Assembly: GCF_003966695.1 (NCBI RefSeq)
Contig: NZ_AP018828.1
Coordinates: 1 to 64,000 of the forward strand
Reading direction: 5' to 3'
From: Asticcacaulis excentricus
GTDB taxonomy: Bacteria; Pseudomonadota; Alphaproteobacteria; Caulobacterales; Caulobacteraceae
DNA: 64,000 nucleotides
A program made the position numbers and the translations under genes. Positions 1 to 8,406 of the stretch are shown in pieces. The notes under the pieces were generated by a model. That model worked only from the letters and a program-made list of their open reading frames with translations. It had not been told where the DNA came from and did no database searches. The stretch's first letter is position 1. Every line of letters begins with the position of its first letter.

Positions 1-1
1 G

Positions 2-163
2 GGCGGCGCGGTCGAAAGCGGCCCGCGCTTTTTTGCGCAGCCGACCTGCCACTGGGCCCCCGACGTCACCGGCGGCGTGCTTGAGGCCGAGACGGGTCAG
101 GTGCTAAAAGACTTTTTCAGACAGCGGCGTAAAACCCGGTCCACGACAGCAGAGGGGGATTGA
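2..163 (+). CDS. 3' end of an unidentified gene (5' truncated by window edge)
   Basis: Frame 2 is open from the window edge to a TGA at 161-163 and gives about 53 residues, including FFAQPTCHWAPDVTGG and a basic tail. It ends 2 bp before the ATG of the next gene, which fits a gene read in the same direction. I do not recognise the family from this C-terminal piece. It could also be chance open frame in GC-rich DNA. Confidence 0.4.
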   Translation, partial: GGAVESGPRFFAQPTCHWAPDVTGGVLEAETGQVLKDFFRQRRKTRSTTAEGD

Positions 164-165
164 TC

Positions 166-1365
166 ATGAAATTACTGGCAAGTGTGGTCTTTGGGCTCGG
201 TCTTCTCATGACCACTACGGCCCACGCCGACACGGTCACCCAGACGGTGTACGAGGGGACCATCGGTAAAAGTCCCGTTGTTGTGGAACTGCGATCCGCC
301 ACGGTAAAGGGCAAGACCGTCTATATTGGTCAATACTATTACACCCGCTATCGTACCCTTATCTCACTGAAAGCCAGTGGTGCCGCCCTCACCTTTCAGG
401 AACACCCCGGCTGCTTCGTAGGGCCGGATTGCCCGGTCACGGGGACACTCACTCTCAAACCTGCACCCGCAGGATTAACTGGTACATGGACCGCCAAGGG
501 CAAGAAGGCCAGCCTGCCGGTTAGCCTTACGAAGAACGTGACGCGGTCTTTGACTTCGACCCTGAGCCTCACCCAACCGGGGGATCTGTACGCAGTTGAC
601 GACACACTCAATCAGGGGAGAGGCGAACTGGCGCGTAACGACCCGTTCCGCGCCCGCCGCGTCAACCAAAACAATGTCTATGGACCGGAGATCAGCGCCG
701 GACAGATCGCCTACCGGACCGTTACAGACAAGGCGACCGGTGTGCACTATCTGCAACTGACACGGCATCCTGATCCGGCGGTCCTTGCCAAGGTCAATGC
801 GACCCTGGACGTTGAACGGTTTTTCCGGGTGGAGAACGCTCTGGATTGTCTCTCGCAGACCGGTTTTGTCGGCGCGGGCACGACCGGCGGTTTTGAGGAC
901 TTCACCGATAAGGTCGTTTACGTGTCCTCCAGCCTGATGGCCGTCGAAAGCGCCGGATCGACCTATTGCGGTGGCGCACACCCCAGCAATAGCTGGGGTA
1001 TCACCATGTATGACCTCAAGCGGGGCGGGTATCTTAATGCCGATCAGTTGCTCAACCTGTATATCACGCCGCCCGGATGGGCCCCCGGCGATGAACGCCC
1101 GGAGACACCGGCCTTCCAAAGGCTCAAAGCGAAGTTATCGCCACAGTCACCCTGGTTTGTCGGGGACCGGTCGATCCCGGAATGTCTGGCCGACGACGTC
1201 GGTTATGACTACCAAACCTCGTTTAACGACAAGGGGCTGGTCTTCAGCCGCAGCGACCTGCCGCACGTCATGGGCGCCTGTATGGGCGTCTATTATGTGG
1301 TGCCCTATGCCGAGCTGAAAGCCCTGTGGCGGCCCGAAGCCAAAGCCTATTTTAGCGGACTCTGA
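166..1365 (+). CDS. secreted protein with DUF3298-like C-terminal domain
   Basis: The protein has about 399 residues and begins with a clear signal peptide (MKLLASVVFGLGLLMTTTAHA), so it is probably periplasmic. I chose ATG 166 because AGAGGGGG lies just upstream; a TTG at 160 is in frame but less likely. The middle is beta-rich and lacks motifs I know. The C-terminal part contains CGGAHPSN followed by a YDLKRGG stretch, like the GGAHP...F/YDLKTG core of DUF3298/RsiV-type domains. Such domains occur in envelope proteins of largely unknown function. The mscS gene follows 9 bp downstream in the same direction, so the two may be co-transcribed and linked to envelope stress. The function is not established. 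Confidence 0.7.
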   Translation: MKLLASVVFGLGLLMTTTAHADTVTQTVYEGTIGKSPVVVELRSATVKGKTVYIGQYYYTRYRTLISLKASGAALTFQEHPGCFVGPDCPVTGTLTLKPAPAGLTGTWTAKGKKASLPVSLTKNVTRSLTSTLSLTQPGDLYAVDDTLNQGRGELARNDPFRARRVNQNNVYGPEISAGQIAYRTVTDKATGVHYLQLTRHPDPAVLAKVNATLDVERFFRVENALDCLSQTGFVGAGTTGGFEDFTDKVVYVSSSLMAVESAGSTYCGGAHPSNSWGITMYDLKRGGYLNADQLLNLYITPPGWAPGDERPETPAFQRLKAKLSPQSPWFVGDRSIPECLADDVGYDYQTSFNDKGLVFSRSDLPHVMGACMGVYYVVPYAELKALWRPEAKAYFSGL

Positions 1366-1374
1366 GGCCCTGAG

Positions 1375-2271
1375 ATGACGTTTGACTTTCGTGAAATTCC
1401 GCAGCGTTTCAGCTATTTCGTCAGCAATGTGCAAACCTTCTGGGGTGACCTGACGCAGCATTCGGAGTTTCTGTCCAACCTTCTGATCGCCGCCCTCATC
1501 CTGATGGTCACCCTGTTCCTGTCGCAGTGGCTGTCGAACACGGTACGCAAAACCGCCAAGCGCTACGCCCATTCCGACGCCGACCGCACCCTGCCGGAGT
1601 TCCTGTCGCAGGTGGTGTGGTGGCTGATCATGGTGGTCGGTCTGGTGGTCATCCTCAACCGGCTGGGCGTGCAGACGACCTCGATCCTGACCGTTCTGGG
1701 GGCGGCGTCTCTGGCCATCGGTCTGGCGTTGCAAGGGACACTGTCCAATGTCGCCTCAGGCATCATGCTGCTGGTGCAAAAGCCCTATCGCATCGGCGAT
1801 ACGGTGACGATTGGCGATGTGACTGGCACCGTCGGGCGGCTGGGCCTGTTTTCGACTGAACTGACCAATGGCGACAGCCATAAGGTCTATATCCCCAATG
1901 CCAAGATCTTTTCCGACCGCATCATCAATATCAGCCATTACGGCCACCGCACCCTGGCCATACTGGTGACGGTCGATTTCGCCACCGATCTCGATAAGGC
2001 GCTGTCCATCCTGAAAAAAGTGACGGGCTCGCACCCCGGCACCCTGTCCACACCAGAGGTCTGGGCCGGGGTTGAGAACTTTACCGACAACGGCGTGCAA
2101 TTAAAGGTAACGGCGCAGGTGACGGTGGCTCAGCATGGTCAGGTGCGCGCCGACGTGCTGAAATCGGTCAAGGAAGAATTCGGTGCGGCGGGCATCTACA
2201 TCCCCTATCCGCATCAGGTGACGATGGAAAAGGCGCTGGCGGCCGCCACAGGTGAGAAGGCTGGCGCTTAA
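1375..2271 (+). CDS. mscS: small-conductance mechanosensitive channel, MscS family
   Basis: This 298-residue protein is close to the length of E. coli MscS (286). Three hydrophobic segments fill the N-terminal half (about residues 35-55, 80-100 and 105-130). The pore helix carries the family signature: glycine- and alanine-rich GAASLAIGLALQGTLSN, then ASGIMLLVQKPYRIGD leading into the beta domain. The C-terminal alpha/beta domain ends with IYIPYPHQ, as in MscS. Such channels sit in the inner membrane and release solutes on hypo-osmotic shock. It starts 9 bp after the preceding secreted-protein gene and is followed by a repeat-filled gap, so it probably ends a two-gene unit. Confidence 0.93.
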   Translation: MTFDFREIPQRFSYFVSNVQTFWGDLTQHSEFLSNLLIAALILMVTLFLSQWLSNTVRKTAKRYAHSDADRTLPEFLSQVVWWLIMVVGLVVILNRLGVQTTSILTVLGAASLAIGLALQGTLSNVASGIMLLVQKPYRIGDTVTIGDVTGTVGRLGLFSTELTNGDSHKVYIPNAKIFSDRIINISHYGHRTLAILVTVDFATDLDKALSILKKVTGSHPGTLSTPEVWAGVENFTDNGVQLKVTAQVTVAQHGQVRADVLKSVKEEFGAAGIYIPYPHQVTMEKALAAATGEKAGA

Positions 2272-2346
2272 CCCCCTCCCCGTTCGCTTCGCGCACAGGA
2301 GCGGCGGATTATAGCGGAACCATTTTAGATGGAAACGACATCTCGC

Positions 2347-2480
2347 TATAGCACCTCCCCTGATTTCAGGGGAGGGTGGCGCGTAGCGCCGGGTGGGGTT
2401 AAGGCAGCGGTATTAACCCCACCGTCTTTGAGACCTGCGGTCTCAAATCCACCTCCCCTGAAATCAGGGGAGGTGCTTAT
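2347..2480. repeat. Y-shaped inverted repeat (intergenic repeat family)
   Basis: Both ends carry the palindrome CCTCCCCTGATTTCAGGGGA or its AAATC variant. The arms continue into GGGTGGGGTTAA (2391-2402) and TTAACCCCACC (2413-2423), which pair around a 10-nt loop. Each arm has its own side hairpin: GGCGC-GTA-GCGCC-like on the left, TTTGAGACC/GGTCTCAAA on the right. The whole element could fold into one branched hairpin. It is flanked by TATA on both sides. The rest of the 2272-2615 gap holds an AT-rich palindrome (2311-2350, TATAGCG/CGCTATA) and the probable promoter of the downstream peptidase; no gene is seen. Confidence 0.85.
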
Positions 2481-2615
2481 ACGATTCCATTAAGAGATAT
2501 AGTCTTGCGCGTCCGGCAAAATTCGTTTCAAAAGGAACGTATAAAGACTTTTTTGCGGCCATCGGCGGCGCAATGCGCTTAGCCTGTCCGCACATCGTTT
2601 TCGCTGGGGTCATCC

Positions 2616-5009
2616 GTGTTTAAAAAGCTGCTGCTCGCTTCGTGTGTTCTGGCCTTTCCGGCCGTCACCTCCGTCGCACTGGCCGATCCGGTCGAACAGA
2701 CCAAGGGCCGTTTTGAGGACAAGTTCCGTCAGTTGGAAGGCGAAGAATGGCCGACGCCCACCGACTACCGCAATGCTGCGGGTGAGCCGGGCTATCGCTA
2801 CTGGCAGCAGAAGGTCGATTACCGCATCAAGGCCTCACTGAACGAGGCGACGCGCACCCTGACGGCGACGCAGACCGTCACCTACAAGAACAACTCGCCC
2901 GATACGCTGCGCTATCTGTGGCTGATGCTCGATCAGAACAATTACAAGCGCGACTCCATCGCGCAACTGGCCGACACCGTGTCGCCGTCGAAAGAGATTT
3001 CGGTGGGCGAAGTGCGCCGCGTCAAGCGCATGCAGGTGTGGGAAGGCGGCTTTAACGACCTCAAGGTCACCGCCGCCGACAGCAGCGCCCTGCCCTTCAC
3101 GCTCAACGACACCCTGATGCGTATTGATCTGGCGCAGCCGCTGAAGTCGGGCGAAAGCCTGACCTTCACCGTGGCGTGGAGCGTGCCCCTGCCCGAGACC
3201 CGCGTGGTTGGCGGCCGTTCGGGCTATGAATGCTTCACCAAGCCGGGCGAAGACGGCAACTGCATCTTTCTGGGGGCGCAGTGGTTCCCGCGTCTGGCCG
3301 TCTATTCGGACTATGAAGGCTGGCACAACAAGGCCTTTATCGGCTCGGGCGAATTCACGCTGGAATTCGGCGACTATGAGGTCGAACTGACCGTCCCCGC
3401 CGATCACGTCGTCTCGGCCACCGGCGAGCTGCTCAACCCCGGCGAGGTCCTGACCGCCGCGCAGCAAAAGCGCTTCACGGAGGCGAAGACGGCCACGGCC
3501 CCGGTCTATGTCGTGACACCCGATGAGGCCGCAGCCGCCGAAAAAGGCAAGGCCACAGGCACCAAGACCTGGAAGTTCAAGGCCGACAATGTGCGTGACT
3601 TCGCCTTCGGGTCGTCGCGCAAATTCATCTGGGACGCCATGGGCGTAAAGAACGCCGATCCGGCGCACCCGACCGTCATGGCCATGTCCTTCTTCCCCAA
3701 GGAGGCGCGCCCGCTGTGGGATGCCTATTCGACCAAGTCGATCGCCCACACGCTGAACGTCTATGGCAAGTTTGCCTTCGCCTACCCCTACCCGACGGCG
3801 CAGTCGGTCAACGGGCCAGTCGGCGGCATGGAATACCCGATGATCACCTTTAACGGCCCGCGCCCGGTGAAGGACAAGAAGACGGGGGAGCTGACCTATA
3901 CGGAACGCGCCAAATACGGCCTGATCGGCGTGGTTATCCACGAGATCGGCCATATCTGGTTCCCGATGACGGTTAATTCCGACGAGCGTCAGTGGACGTG
4001 GATGGACGAAGGCATCAACTCCTTCCTCCAGTTTCAGGCCGAAAAGGAATGGGACAAGGACTACCCCACCCGCCGCGGTGAGCCCAAGTCGATGGTCGAG
4101 TACATGCTGAGCGAAAATCAGGTGCCGATCATGACCAATTCGGAATCGATCCCGCAATTCGGCAACAACGCCTATGGCAAGCCGGCGGCGGCGTTGACCA
4201 TCCTGCGCGAAACCGTGCTGGGGCGCGAAAAGTTCGATTTTGCCTTCAAGGAATATTCGCGCCGCTGGCAGTTCAAGCGCCCGACCCCTTACGACTTCTT
4301 CCGCACCATGGAAGAGGCATCGGGCACCGACCTCGACTGGTTCTGGCGCGGCTGGTTCTATTCGACCGACCACGTGGATATCGAGCTGGCCGATGTGAAG
4401 AAGGCTCGCCTCAATACGCGCGATCCGGTCGTCGAAAAGGCTTGGGAAAAGGTGCAGGACGACGCGCAGCCCGACTCGCTGACCGCCGCGCGCAATACCG
4501 GCAAGACGGTCGTTGAGACCGATCCGGCCACGGTTGATTACTACAATACCGATGACAAGTGGGAACCCACGGTCAAGGAGAAGAAGAAGTATGCCGACCT
4601 GCAAAAGGACATCGACCCGGACCTGAAAGAGGCGCTGGCGGTGAAGGACAACTTCTACAACTTCACCTTCCGTAACAAGGGCGGTCTGGTCATGCCGGTG
4701 ATCCTCAAGATGGACTACACCGACGGCACCTCCGAAACCGTGCGTATCCCGGCCGAGGTCTGGCGCTATAATCCGGCGCAGGTCACGTGGCAGCACGCGA
4801 CGCTGAAGACATTGAAACAGGCGGTCATCGACCCGCTGTGGGAAACGGCGGACGCCGATGTCTCCAACAACGCCTTCCCGCGCAAGATCGACGAACAGCG
4901 CTTTGAGGTCCGCGAAGGCGAAGACGCGCCCAACCGCATGAAGGACGACGATCTGGTCGTCACGCCGGACAGCCTGAAAACCCAGCCCAAAAAGGCGGAC
5001 AAGAAGTAG
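2616..5009 (+). CDS. secreted M1-family (gluzincin) metallopeptidase
   Basis: This 797-residue protein starts at a GTG with a signal peptide (MFKKLLLASCVLAFPAVTSVALA). Around residue 440 it has VVIHEIGHIWFP, an HEXXH zinc site, followed by WTWMDEGINSFLQ, whose Glu is the third zinc ligand of M1 aminopeptidases. GGMEYPM upstream corresponds to the GAMEN substrate-binding motif of the family, with Met replacing Ala. It is probably a periplasmic or exported aminopeptidase that trims peptides. The C-terminal third is charged, ending in a Lys-rich tail after residue 780. It stands alone: a repeat precedes it and another follows directly after its stop. Exact substrate is unknown. Confidence 0.92.
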   Translation: MFKKLLLASCVLAFPAVTSVALADPVEQTKGRFEDKFRQLEGEEWPTPTDYRNAAGEPGYRYWQQKVDYRIKASLNEATRTLTATQTVTYKNNSPDTLRYLWLMLDQNNYKRDSIAQLADTVSPSKEISVGEVRRVKRMQVWEGGFNDLKVTAADSSALPFTLNDTLMRIDLAQPLKSGESLTFTVAWSVPLPETRVVGGRSGYECFTKPGEDGNCIFLGAQWFPRLAVYSDYEGWHNKAFIGSGEFTLEFGDYEVELTVPADHVVSATGELLNPGEVLTAAQQKRFTEAKTATAPVYVVTPDEAAAAEKGKATGTKTWKFKADNVRDFAFGSSRKFIWDAMGVKNADPAHPTVMAMSFFPKEARPLWDAYSTKSIAHTLNVYGKFAFAYPYPTAQSVNGPVGGMEYPMITFNGPRPVKDKKTGELTYTERAKYGLIGVVIHEIGHIWFPMTVNSDERQWTWMDEGINSFLQFQAEKEWDKDYPTRRGEPKSMVEYMLSENQVPIMTNSESIPQFGNNAYGKPAAALTILRETVLGREKFDFAFKEYSRRWQFKRPTPYDFFRTMEEASGTDLDWFWRGWFYSTDHVDIELADVKKARLNTRDPVVEKAWEKVQDDAQPDSLTAARNTGKTVVETDPATVDYYNTDDKWEPTVKEKKKYADLQKDIDPDLKEALAVKDNFYNFTFRNKGGLVMPVILKMDYTDGTSETVRIPAEVWRYNPAQVTWQHATLKTLKQAVIDPLWETADADVSNNAFPRKIDEQRFEVREGEDAPNRMKDDDLVVTPDSLKTQPKKADKK

Positions 5010-5010
5010 T

Positions 5011-5135
5011 TTAATCCCCTCTCCCTTGAGGGAGAGGGTGGCCTGAAAGGCCGGGTGAGGGGGAGAAGGAATTACGATGGTTTTGCTTTACTCCCCCCTC
5101 ACCCTACCCCTCTCCCTCAAGGGAGAGGGGATTAA
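5011..5135. repeat. Y-shaped inverted repeat spanning a translation start
   Basis: The left end TTAATCCCCTCTCCCTTGAG and the right end (complement, to 5135) pair. The arms continue as GGGTGAGGGGGAG (5053-5065) and CTCCCCCCTCACCC (5091-5104). The layout matches the element at 2347-2480: terminal palindrome, side hairpin (GGCC TGAAA GGCC) and inner arm. The loop, about 5066-5090, contains the start codon (5077) of the next gene, and its Shine-Dalgarno GGAGAAGGA (5062-5070) is partly within the stem. The element begins directly after the stop codon of the M1 peptidase gene. Confidence 0.85.
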
Positions 5136-5607
5136 AAGGCGCACAATCTTGCTGAGCGCCCTCGCACTGGCCGTTGCCTCTCCTGTGCTGGCCCATCGCG
5201 GCCATCATACACTGAGTGTGGTGGAAATCGCGGCCGATGGCACCGTAACGGTGATCCATACCCTGTCGGCGCACGACAGCGAGCCGGAGCTGGTCGAACT
5301 GGCCCCCGACGCGCAACCCTCCGTGGACGATCCGGACGCCCTCAAGGCGCTGGAAGGCCACCTGCGCGACGCCTTTACGATCAATGGTCAGAGGCTCGAC
5401 TTTTTTGCCTACGAAGCCTGGGGCGACGACCTGCAATTCACCTTCAAGGGCAAGCTGGACCGCGTGCCCAAAAGCGTGACGGTCGCCTATGGCCTGTTCC
5501 CGAACTCGCGCAAAACCGGCGTCGGGCTGGTCAATGTACGGATTAACGGCGTGACCAAGAGCCTGACCTTTGCCAAGGGCGATGCCCCGAAGACGGTGGG
5601 GTTTTAA
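5077..5607 (+). CDS. exported DUF6702-like protein with a repeat-derived N-terminus
   Basis: The protein has 176 residues. ATG 5077 has a strong Shine-Dalgarno (GGAGAAGGA, 6-nt spacing). The first roughly 20 residues (MVLLYSPLTLPLSLKGEGIK) are encoded by the loop and right arm of the inverted repeat at 5011-5135. A hydrophobic stretch (TILLSALALAVASPVLA) then follows, ending at a likely signal-peptidase site before HRGHH. The mature part resembles the small DUF6702 periplasmic domain, with HRGHHTLSVVEI and YGLFPNSRKTGVGLVNVRING. The function of that family is not known to me. The unusually long n-region looks like an insertion that moved the start upstream. It overlaps the end of the convergent gene by 4 bp. 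Confidence 0.75.
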   Translation: MVLLYSPLTLPLSLKGEGIKRRTILLSALALAVASPVLAHRGHHTLSVVEIAADGTVTVIHTLSAHDSEPELVELAPDAQPSVDDPDALKALEGHLRDAFTINGQRLDFFAYEAWGDDLQFTFKGKLDRVPKSVTVAYGLFPNSRKTGVGLVNVRINGVTKSLTFAKGDAPKTVGF

Positions 5608-5942
5608 CCTCTTGGCTTGGGGAACAGATAACCCACGATGGTGATAATCGCCGCGCCCAGTTGCACGGCGGTCGCCGTGATCAGTGCCATAACCACTTCA
5701 GGCGTGATCAGGGCTTTATAAACGCCGTTGAACTGACTGGCGGCGAGCAATTTCGCATCCTGTTGCAAGGCCTTGCCGACAAAGTCCATCACCTGCCAGT
5801 TCAGGAAGATAAACAGACCAACCAAGGCTGCGGCCATGCAGGCCCGCACCCAAGTATCGGTGCGTATGCTGGCCACTTCGGCCTTTTCACGATCGCTGAT
5901 CCGGCCAATAGGCGCATCAGATAGGTTGATAGATTCTGTCAT
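5604..5942 (-). CDS. small two-span membrane protein of unknown function
   Basis: The protein has 112 residues from ATG 5942 (a GTG one codon upstream is possible), with a GGGGGGCGG stretch upstream. A charged N-terminal third (SDREKAEVASIRTDTWVR) is followed by two hydrophobic segments at about residues 33-55 (ACMAAALVGLFIFLNW) and 85-107 (ALITATAVQLGAAIITIVGY). Both termini are likely on the same side of the membrane. It is the second gene of a pair with the ribbon-helix-helix protein upstream, 35 bp apart. The size and spans recall holin-like or toxin-like proteins, but no motif supports a specific role. Confidence 0.65.
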   Translation of the reverse strand: MTESINLSDAPIGRISDREKAEVASIRTDTWVRACMAAALVGLFIFLNWQVMDFVGKALQQDAKLLAASQFNGVYKALITPEVVMALITATAVQLGAAIITIVGYLFPKPRG

Positions 5943-5977
5943 CACCGCCCCCCAATGGCGTCCCAGTGCCCCCGGTG

Positions 5978-6181
5978 TTACTTCACGATGACTCTGATAT
6001 CCTTACCCTTGCCGTCGCTAAGCAGGATCGTACCATCTTCCGCTTCATTCTTGCTGGCGACACTCAGCAGGGCTACGGCCTTACGCAGGATTTCGGCTTT
6101 CGAGGTTGCGCCGTAGTGTGCCTTGAGCGACTCCAGCGTCTGATCCATCTTATCGTCAATATTGAAAGACGTTACGGCCAT
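5978..6181 (-). CDS. ribbon-helix-helix type small DNA-binding protein
   Basis: This 67-residue protein starts at ATG 6181 behind a good AGGAG. The N-terminal pattern, a short beta strand (TSFNIDD), then a helix (MDQTLESLKAHYGA), then SKAEILRKAVALLSVA, fits the MetJ/Arc ribbon-helix-helix fold used by many antitoxins and small repressors. The C-terminal 20 residues are charged. The small membrane protein follows in the same direction, so the pair could be a self-regulated unit; a toxin-antitoxin role is only a guess. The upstream region (6200-6245) is markedly AT-rich and holds TATATAGAATCTACATATA, a possible promoter/operator. Confidence 0.65.
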   Translation of the reverse strand: MAVTSFNIDDKMDQTLESLKAHYGATSKAEILRKAVALLSVASKNEAEDGTILLSDGKGKDIRVIVK

Positions 6182-6285
6182 AGGGCGCTCCTGCCATGCG
6201 GGTTATCCACGCACATCAATATATAGAATCTACATATAATTTCAATGCAGGTGAGCTATGGATGCCTGCCTGTACAGGCCGTGTC

Positions 6286-7242
6286 TTACACCAGCCCCGT
6301 CTGGCCGATCTTGTAGAAGCGTTCGGCGCGCTGCGCCACCAGTTGATCCGGCGACAGGTAATCCAGCGCCTGAAGCTCGGATTCCACCACATCGCCGACC
6401 TTTTTGATCGCCGCCTCCTTGTCGGCGTGCGCGCCGCCGGCGGGTTCTTCGATGATGCGATCAACGATCCCCAGTTTCAGCAGGTCGGTGGCGGTGATCT
6501 TCATCTGATCGGCAGCGTCCTTGGCGCGCGAGCCGTCGCGCCACAGGATGGAGGCCGCGCCTTCCGGTGAGATGACCGAATAGATGGAGTGTTCTAGGAT
6601 CAGCACGCGGTTGGCAGCCGCCAGCGCAATCGCCCCGCCTGACCCGCCTTCGCCGGTCACGGTGGCGACAAACGGCACCTTCAGCGTCAGGCCGCGCTCG
6701 GTCGAACGCGCAATGGCCTCGGCCTGACCGCGTTCCTCGGCCCCGATGCCGGGATAGGCCCCCGCCGTATCCACAAAGGTGATGACCGGCAGGCCATATT
6801 GTTCGGCCATATCCATCAGGCGCACCGCCTTGCGGTAGCCTTCCGGACGCGCCATGCCGAAATTGTGGCGCAGGCGCGAATTGGTGTCGTGGCCCTTTTC
6901 GTGGCCCATCACGACCACAGAGCGCCCACGGAAACGCCCCAGACCGCCGACAATCGCCTGATCGTCGCCGAATTTGCGGTCTCCACGCAGCTCAACGAAA
7001 TCCTCGATCAGGCCATTGAGATAATCGACCAGATGCGGGCGTTCCGGATGGCGGGCGACCATGGTCTTTTGCCACGGCTCAAGGCGGTCGTAGGTTTCCT
7101 TGATCAGCACCTGAGTGCGCTCACGCAGGGCGCGGATTTCGGTGTCGAGATTAGCCCCTCCCGAAGACGACAGGGCCGATAATTCCTCGATCTTGGCTTC
7201 CAGATCGGCGATCGGACGTTCGAATTCGAGATAATGGCGCAT
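6286..7242 (-). CDS. accA: acetyl-CoA carboxylase, carboxyltransferase alpha subunit
   Basis: The 318-residue protein matches the usual AccA length. With AccD it moves the carboxyl group from biotin to acetyl-CoA to make malonyl-CoA, the first committed step of fatty-acid synthesis. An N-terminal helical region (LEFERPIADLEAKIEEL) is followed by the crotonase-like core, including VVMGHEKGHDT, GMARPEGYRKA, FVDTAGAYPGI and TGEGGSGGAIA, which line the active site. The end (SPDQLVAQRAERFYKIG) is typical of the family. It lies downstream of xerD in the same direction with about 100 bp between them, so it may have its own promoter. Confidence 0.97.
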   Translation of the reverse strand: MRHYLEFERPIADLEAKIEELSALSSSGGANLDTEIRALRERTQVLIKETYDRLEPWQKTMVARHPERPHLVDYLNGLIEDFVELRGDRKFGDDQAIVGGLGRFRGRSVVVMGHEKGHDTNSRLRHNFGMARPEGYRKAVRLMDMAEQYGLPVITFVDTAGAYPGIGAEERGQAEAIARSTERGLTLKVPFVATVTGEGGSGGAIALAAANRVLILEHSIYSVISPEGAASILWRDGSRAKDAADQMKITATDLLKLGIVDRIIEEPAGGAHADKEAAIKKVGDVVESELQALDYLSPDQLVAQRAERFYKIGQTGLV

Positions 7243-7339
7243 GATCTTCCGGGACTCAGGTTCCGTTACAAACCTTGGCGTTTAGCTCAAGTCGCGGCGG
7301 GGAGCAATATGCCCAAAGGGACAAGGGTTCAGGAATTGC

Positions 7340-8254
7340 TTATCCGGCGCGGCGTTTCGACAGGGGGTGGTGCGTTTCGACCACCTCTTTCAGCCGTTCG
7401 GTCGCCACATGCGTATAGACCTGCGTCGTCGAAATGTCGGCGTGCCCCAGAAGCGTTTGCACGACGCGCAGGTCGGCCCCGCCTTCGAGCAGGTGGGTGG
7501 CAAAGGCATGGCGCAGGACGTGCGGCGACACACGCGCCGGGTCGATCCCGGCCTCAAGCGCCGCCTCGTCCAGCAACTGCCCCACCCGGCGGCGCGTCAG
7601 GTGCCCTTGCGCCCCGCGCGAGCAAAAAAGGTAGGGGTTGGCCTTGTCTTTCGCCCCCAGAAACAACGGCCGGATGTCGAGATAGTCTTTAATCGCCGCG
7701 CGTGCCGACGGATTGAGCGGCACCAGCCGCTCGGTGCCCCCCTTGCCCTTGACGATCAGATAGGCCGGGTCTTTTTGCACGGCATCAAGGCGTAAGGCGA
7801 CGATTTCCGACACCCGCATCCCTGAGGCATAGGCGATCTCGATCAGGCATTGCAGGCGGGTGGCCTGATGCGCGTCCTTCGCATCCGCAGCGGCGATCAG
7901 GGCGTCCACCTCTTCGCGGCTGAGGATTTTGGGCAGGGGCCGGCCTTTTCTGGCGGCGGCGATCTTGCGGCTGGGGTCGGTGTCGCTCAGCCCTTCGCGC
8001 ACGCAGAAGCGATAGAATTGCCGCACGGCGGCGCGCTTGCGCTGAAGCGTCGATGAGGCCAGTCCGCGCGCATCCAGCGCCGCAAAAAACCCGGCAATAT
8101 CGCTTTCGCCGAGCGTCAAAAGCCCGTCGGCATCGACGTTGGCATGGTTGCGCAGATCGAGCAGGTCCTGACCATAGGCCTCCCGCGTGCGCGGTGAGGC
8201 ATTGCGTTCGACGCTGAGCATCTCAAAAAAAGCGGTGAGCGGATCGGGACGCAT
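7340..8254 (-). CDS. xerD: site-specific tyrosine recombinase XerD
   Basis: The protein has 304 residues. The N-terminal SAM-like core-binding domain spans about residues 1-90 (DPLTAFFEMLSVERNAS). The catalytic domain has every expected residue: Arg in SGMRVSEIVAL, Lys in VKGKGGTERLVPL, HVLRHAFATHLL, and His/Tyr in LGHADISTTQVYTH. XerC/XerD resolve chromosome dimers at dif. Assignment to XerD rather than XerC rests on the match to LLEGGADLRVVQTLLGHADI and on the neighbours. It is divergent from aroK; the 152-bp gap between them should hold both promoters. Confidence 0.92.
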   Translation of the reverse strand: MRPDPLTAFFEMLSVERNASPRTREAYGQDLLDLRNHANVDADGLLTLGESDIAGFFAALDARGLASSTLQRKRAAVRQFYRFCVREGLSDTDPSRKIAAARKGRPLPKILSREEVDALIAAADAKDAHQATRLQCLIEIAYASGMRVSEIVALRLDAVQKDPAYLIVKGKGGTERLVPLNPSARAAIKDYLDIRPLFLGAKDKANPYLFCSRGAQGHLTRRRVGQLLDEAALEAGIDPARVSPHVLRHAFATHLLEGGADLRVVQTLLGHADISTTQVYTHVATERLKEVVETHHPLSKRRAG

Positions 8255-8406
8255 GGTGTGGCTTTCGAAACGGCGGACGATTAACCGTCCTTGGAACGAT
8301 CTGGGGCACTATCAAAGCAATTTGGTTTATGACTGGCTAAATCGGGCCAACATCGTGTAAAGCACCTGCATGCATATCGTTTTTCCGCGCACGGGGCGCG
8401 CGCGTC

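Noticed and set aside
2835-4796. 653-codon open frame on the minus strand opposite the M1 peptidase gene
   Set aside because: It is a shadow of the real gene; the translation lacks motifs and no ribosome site or operon context supports it.
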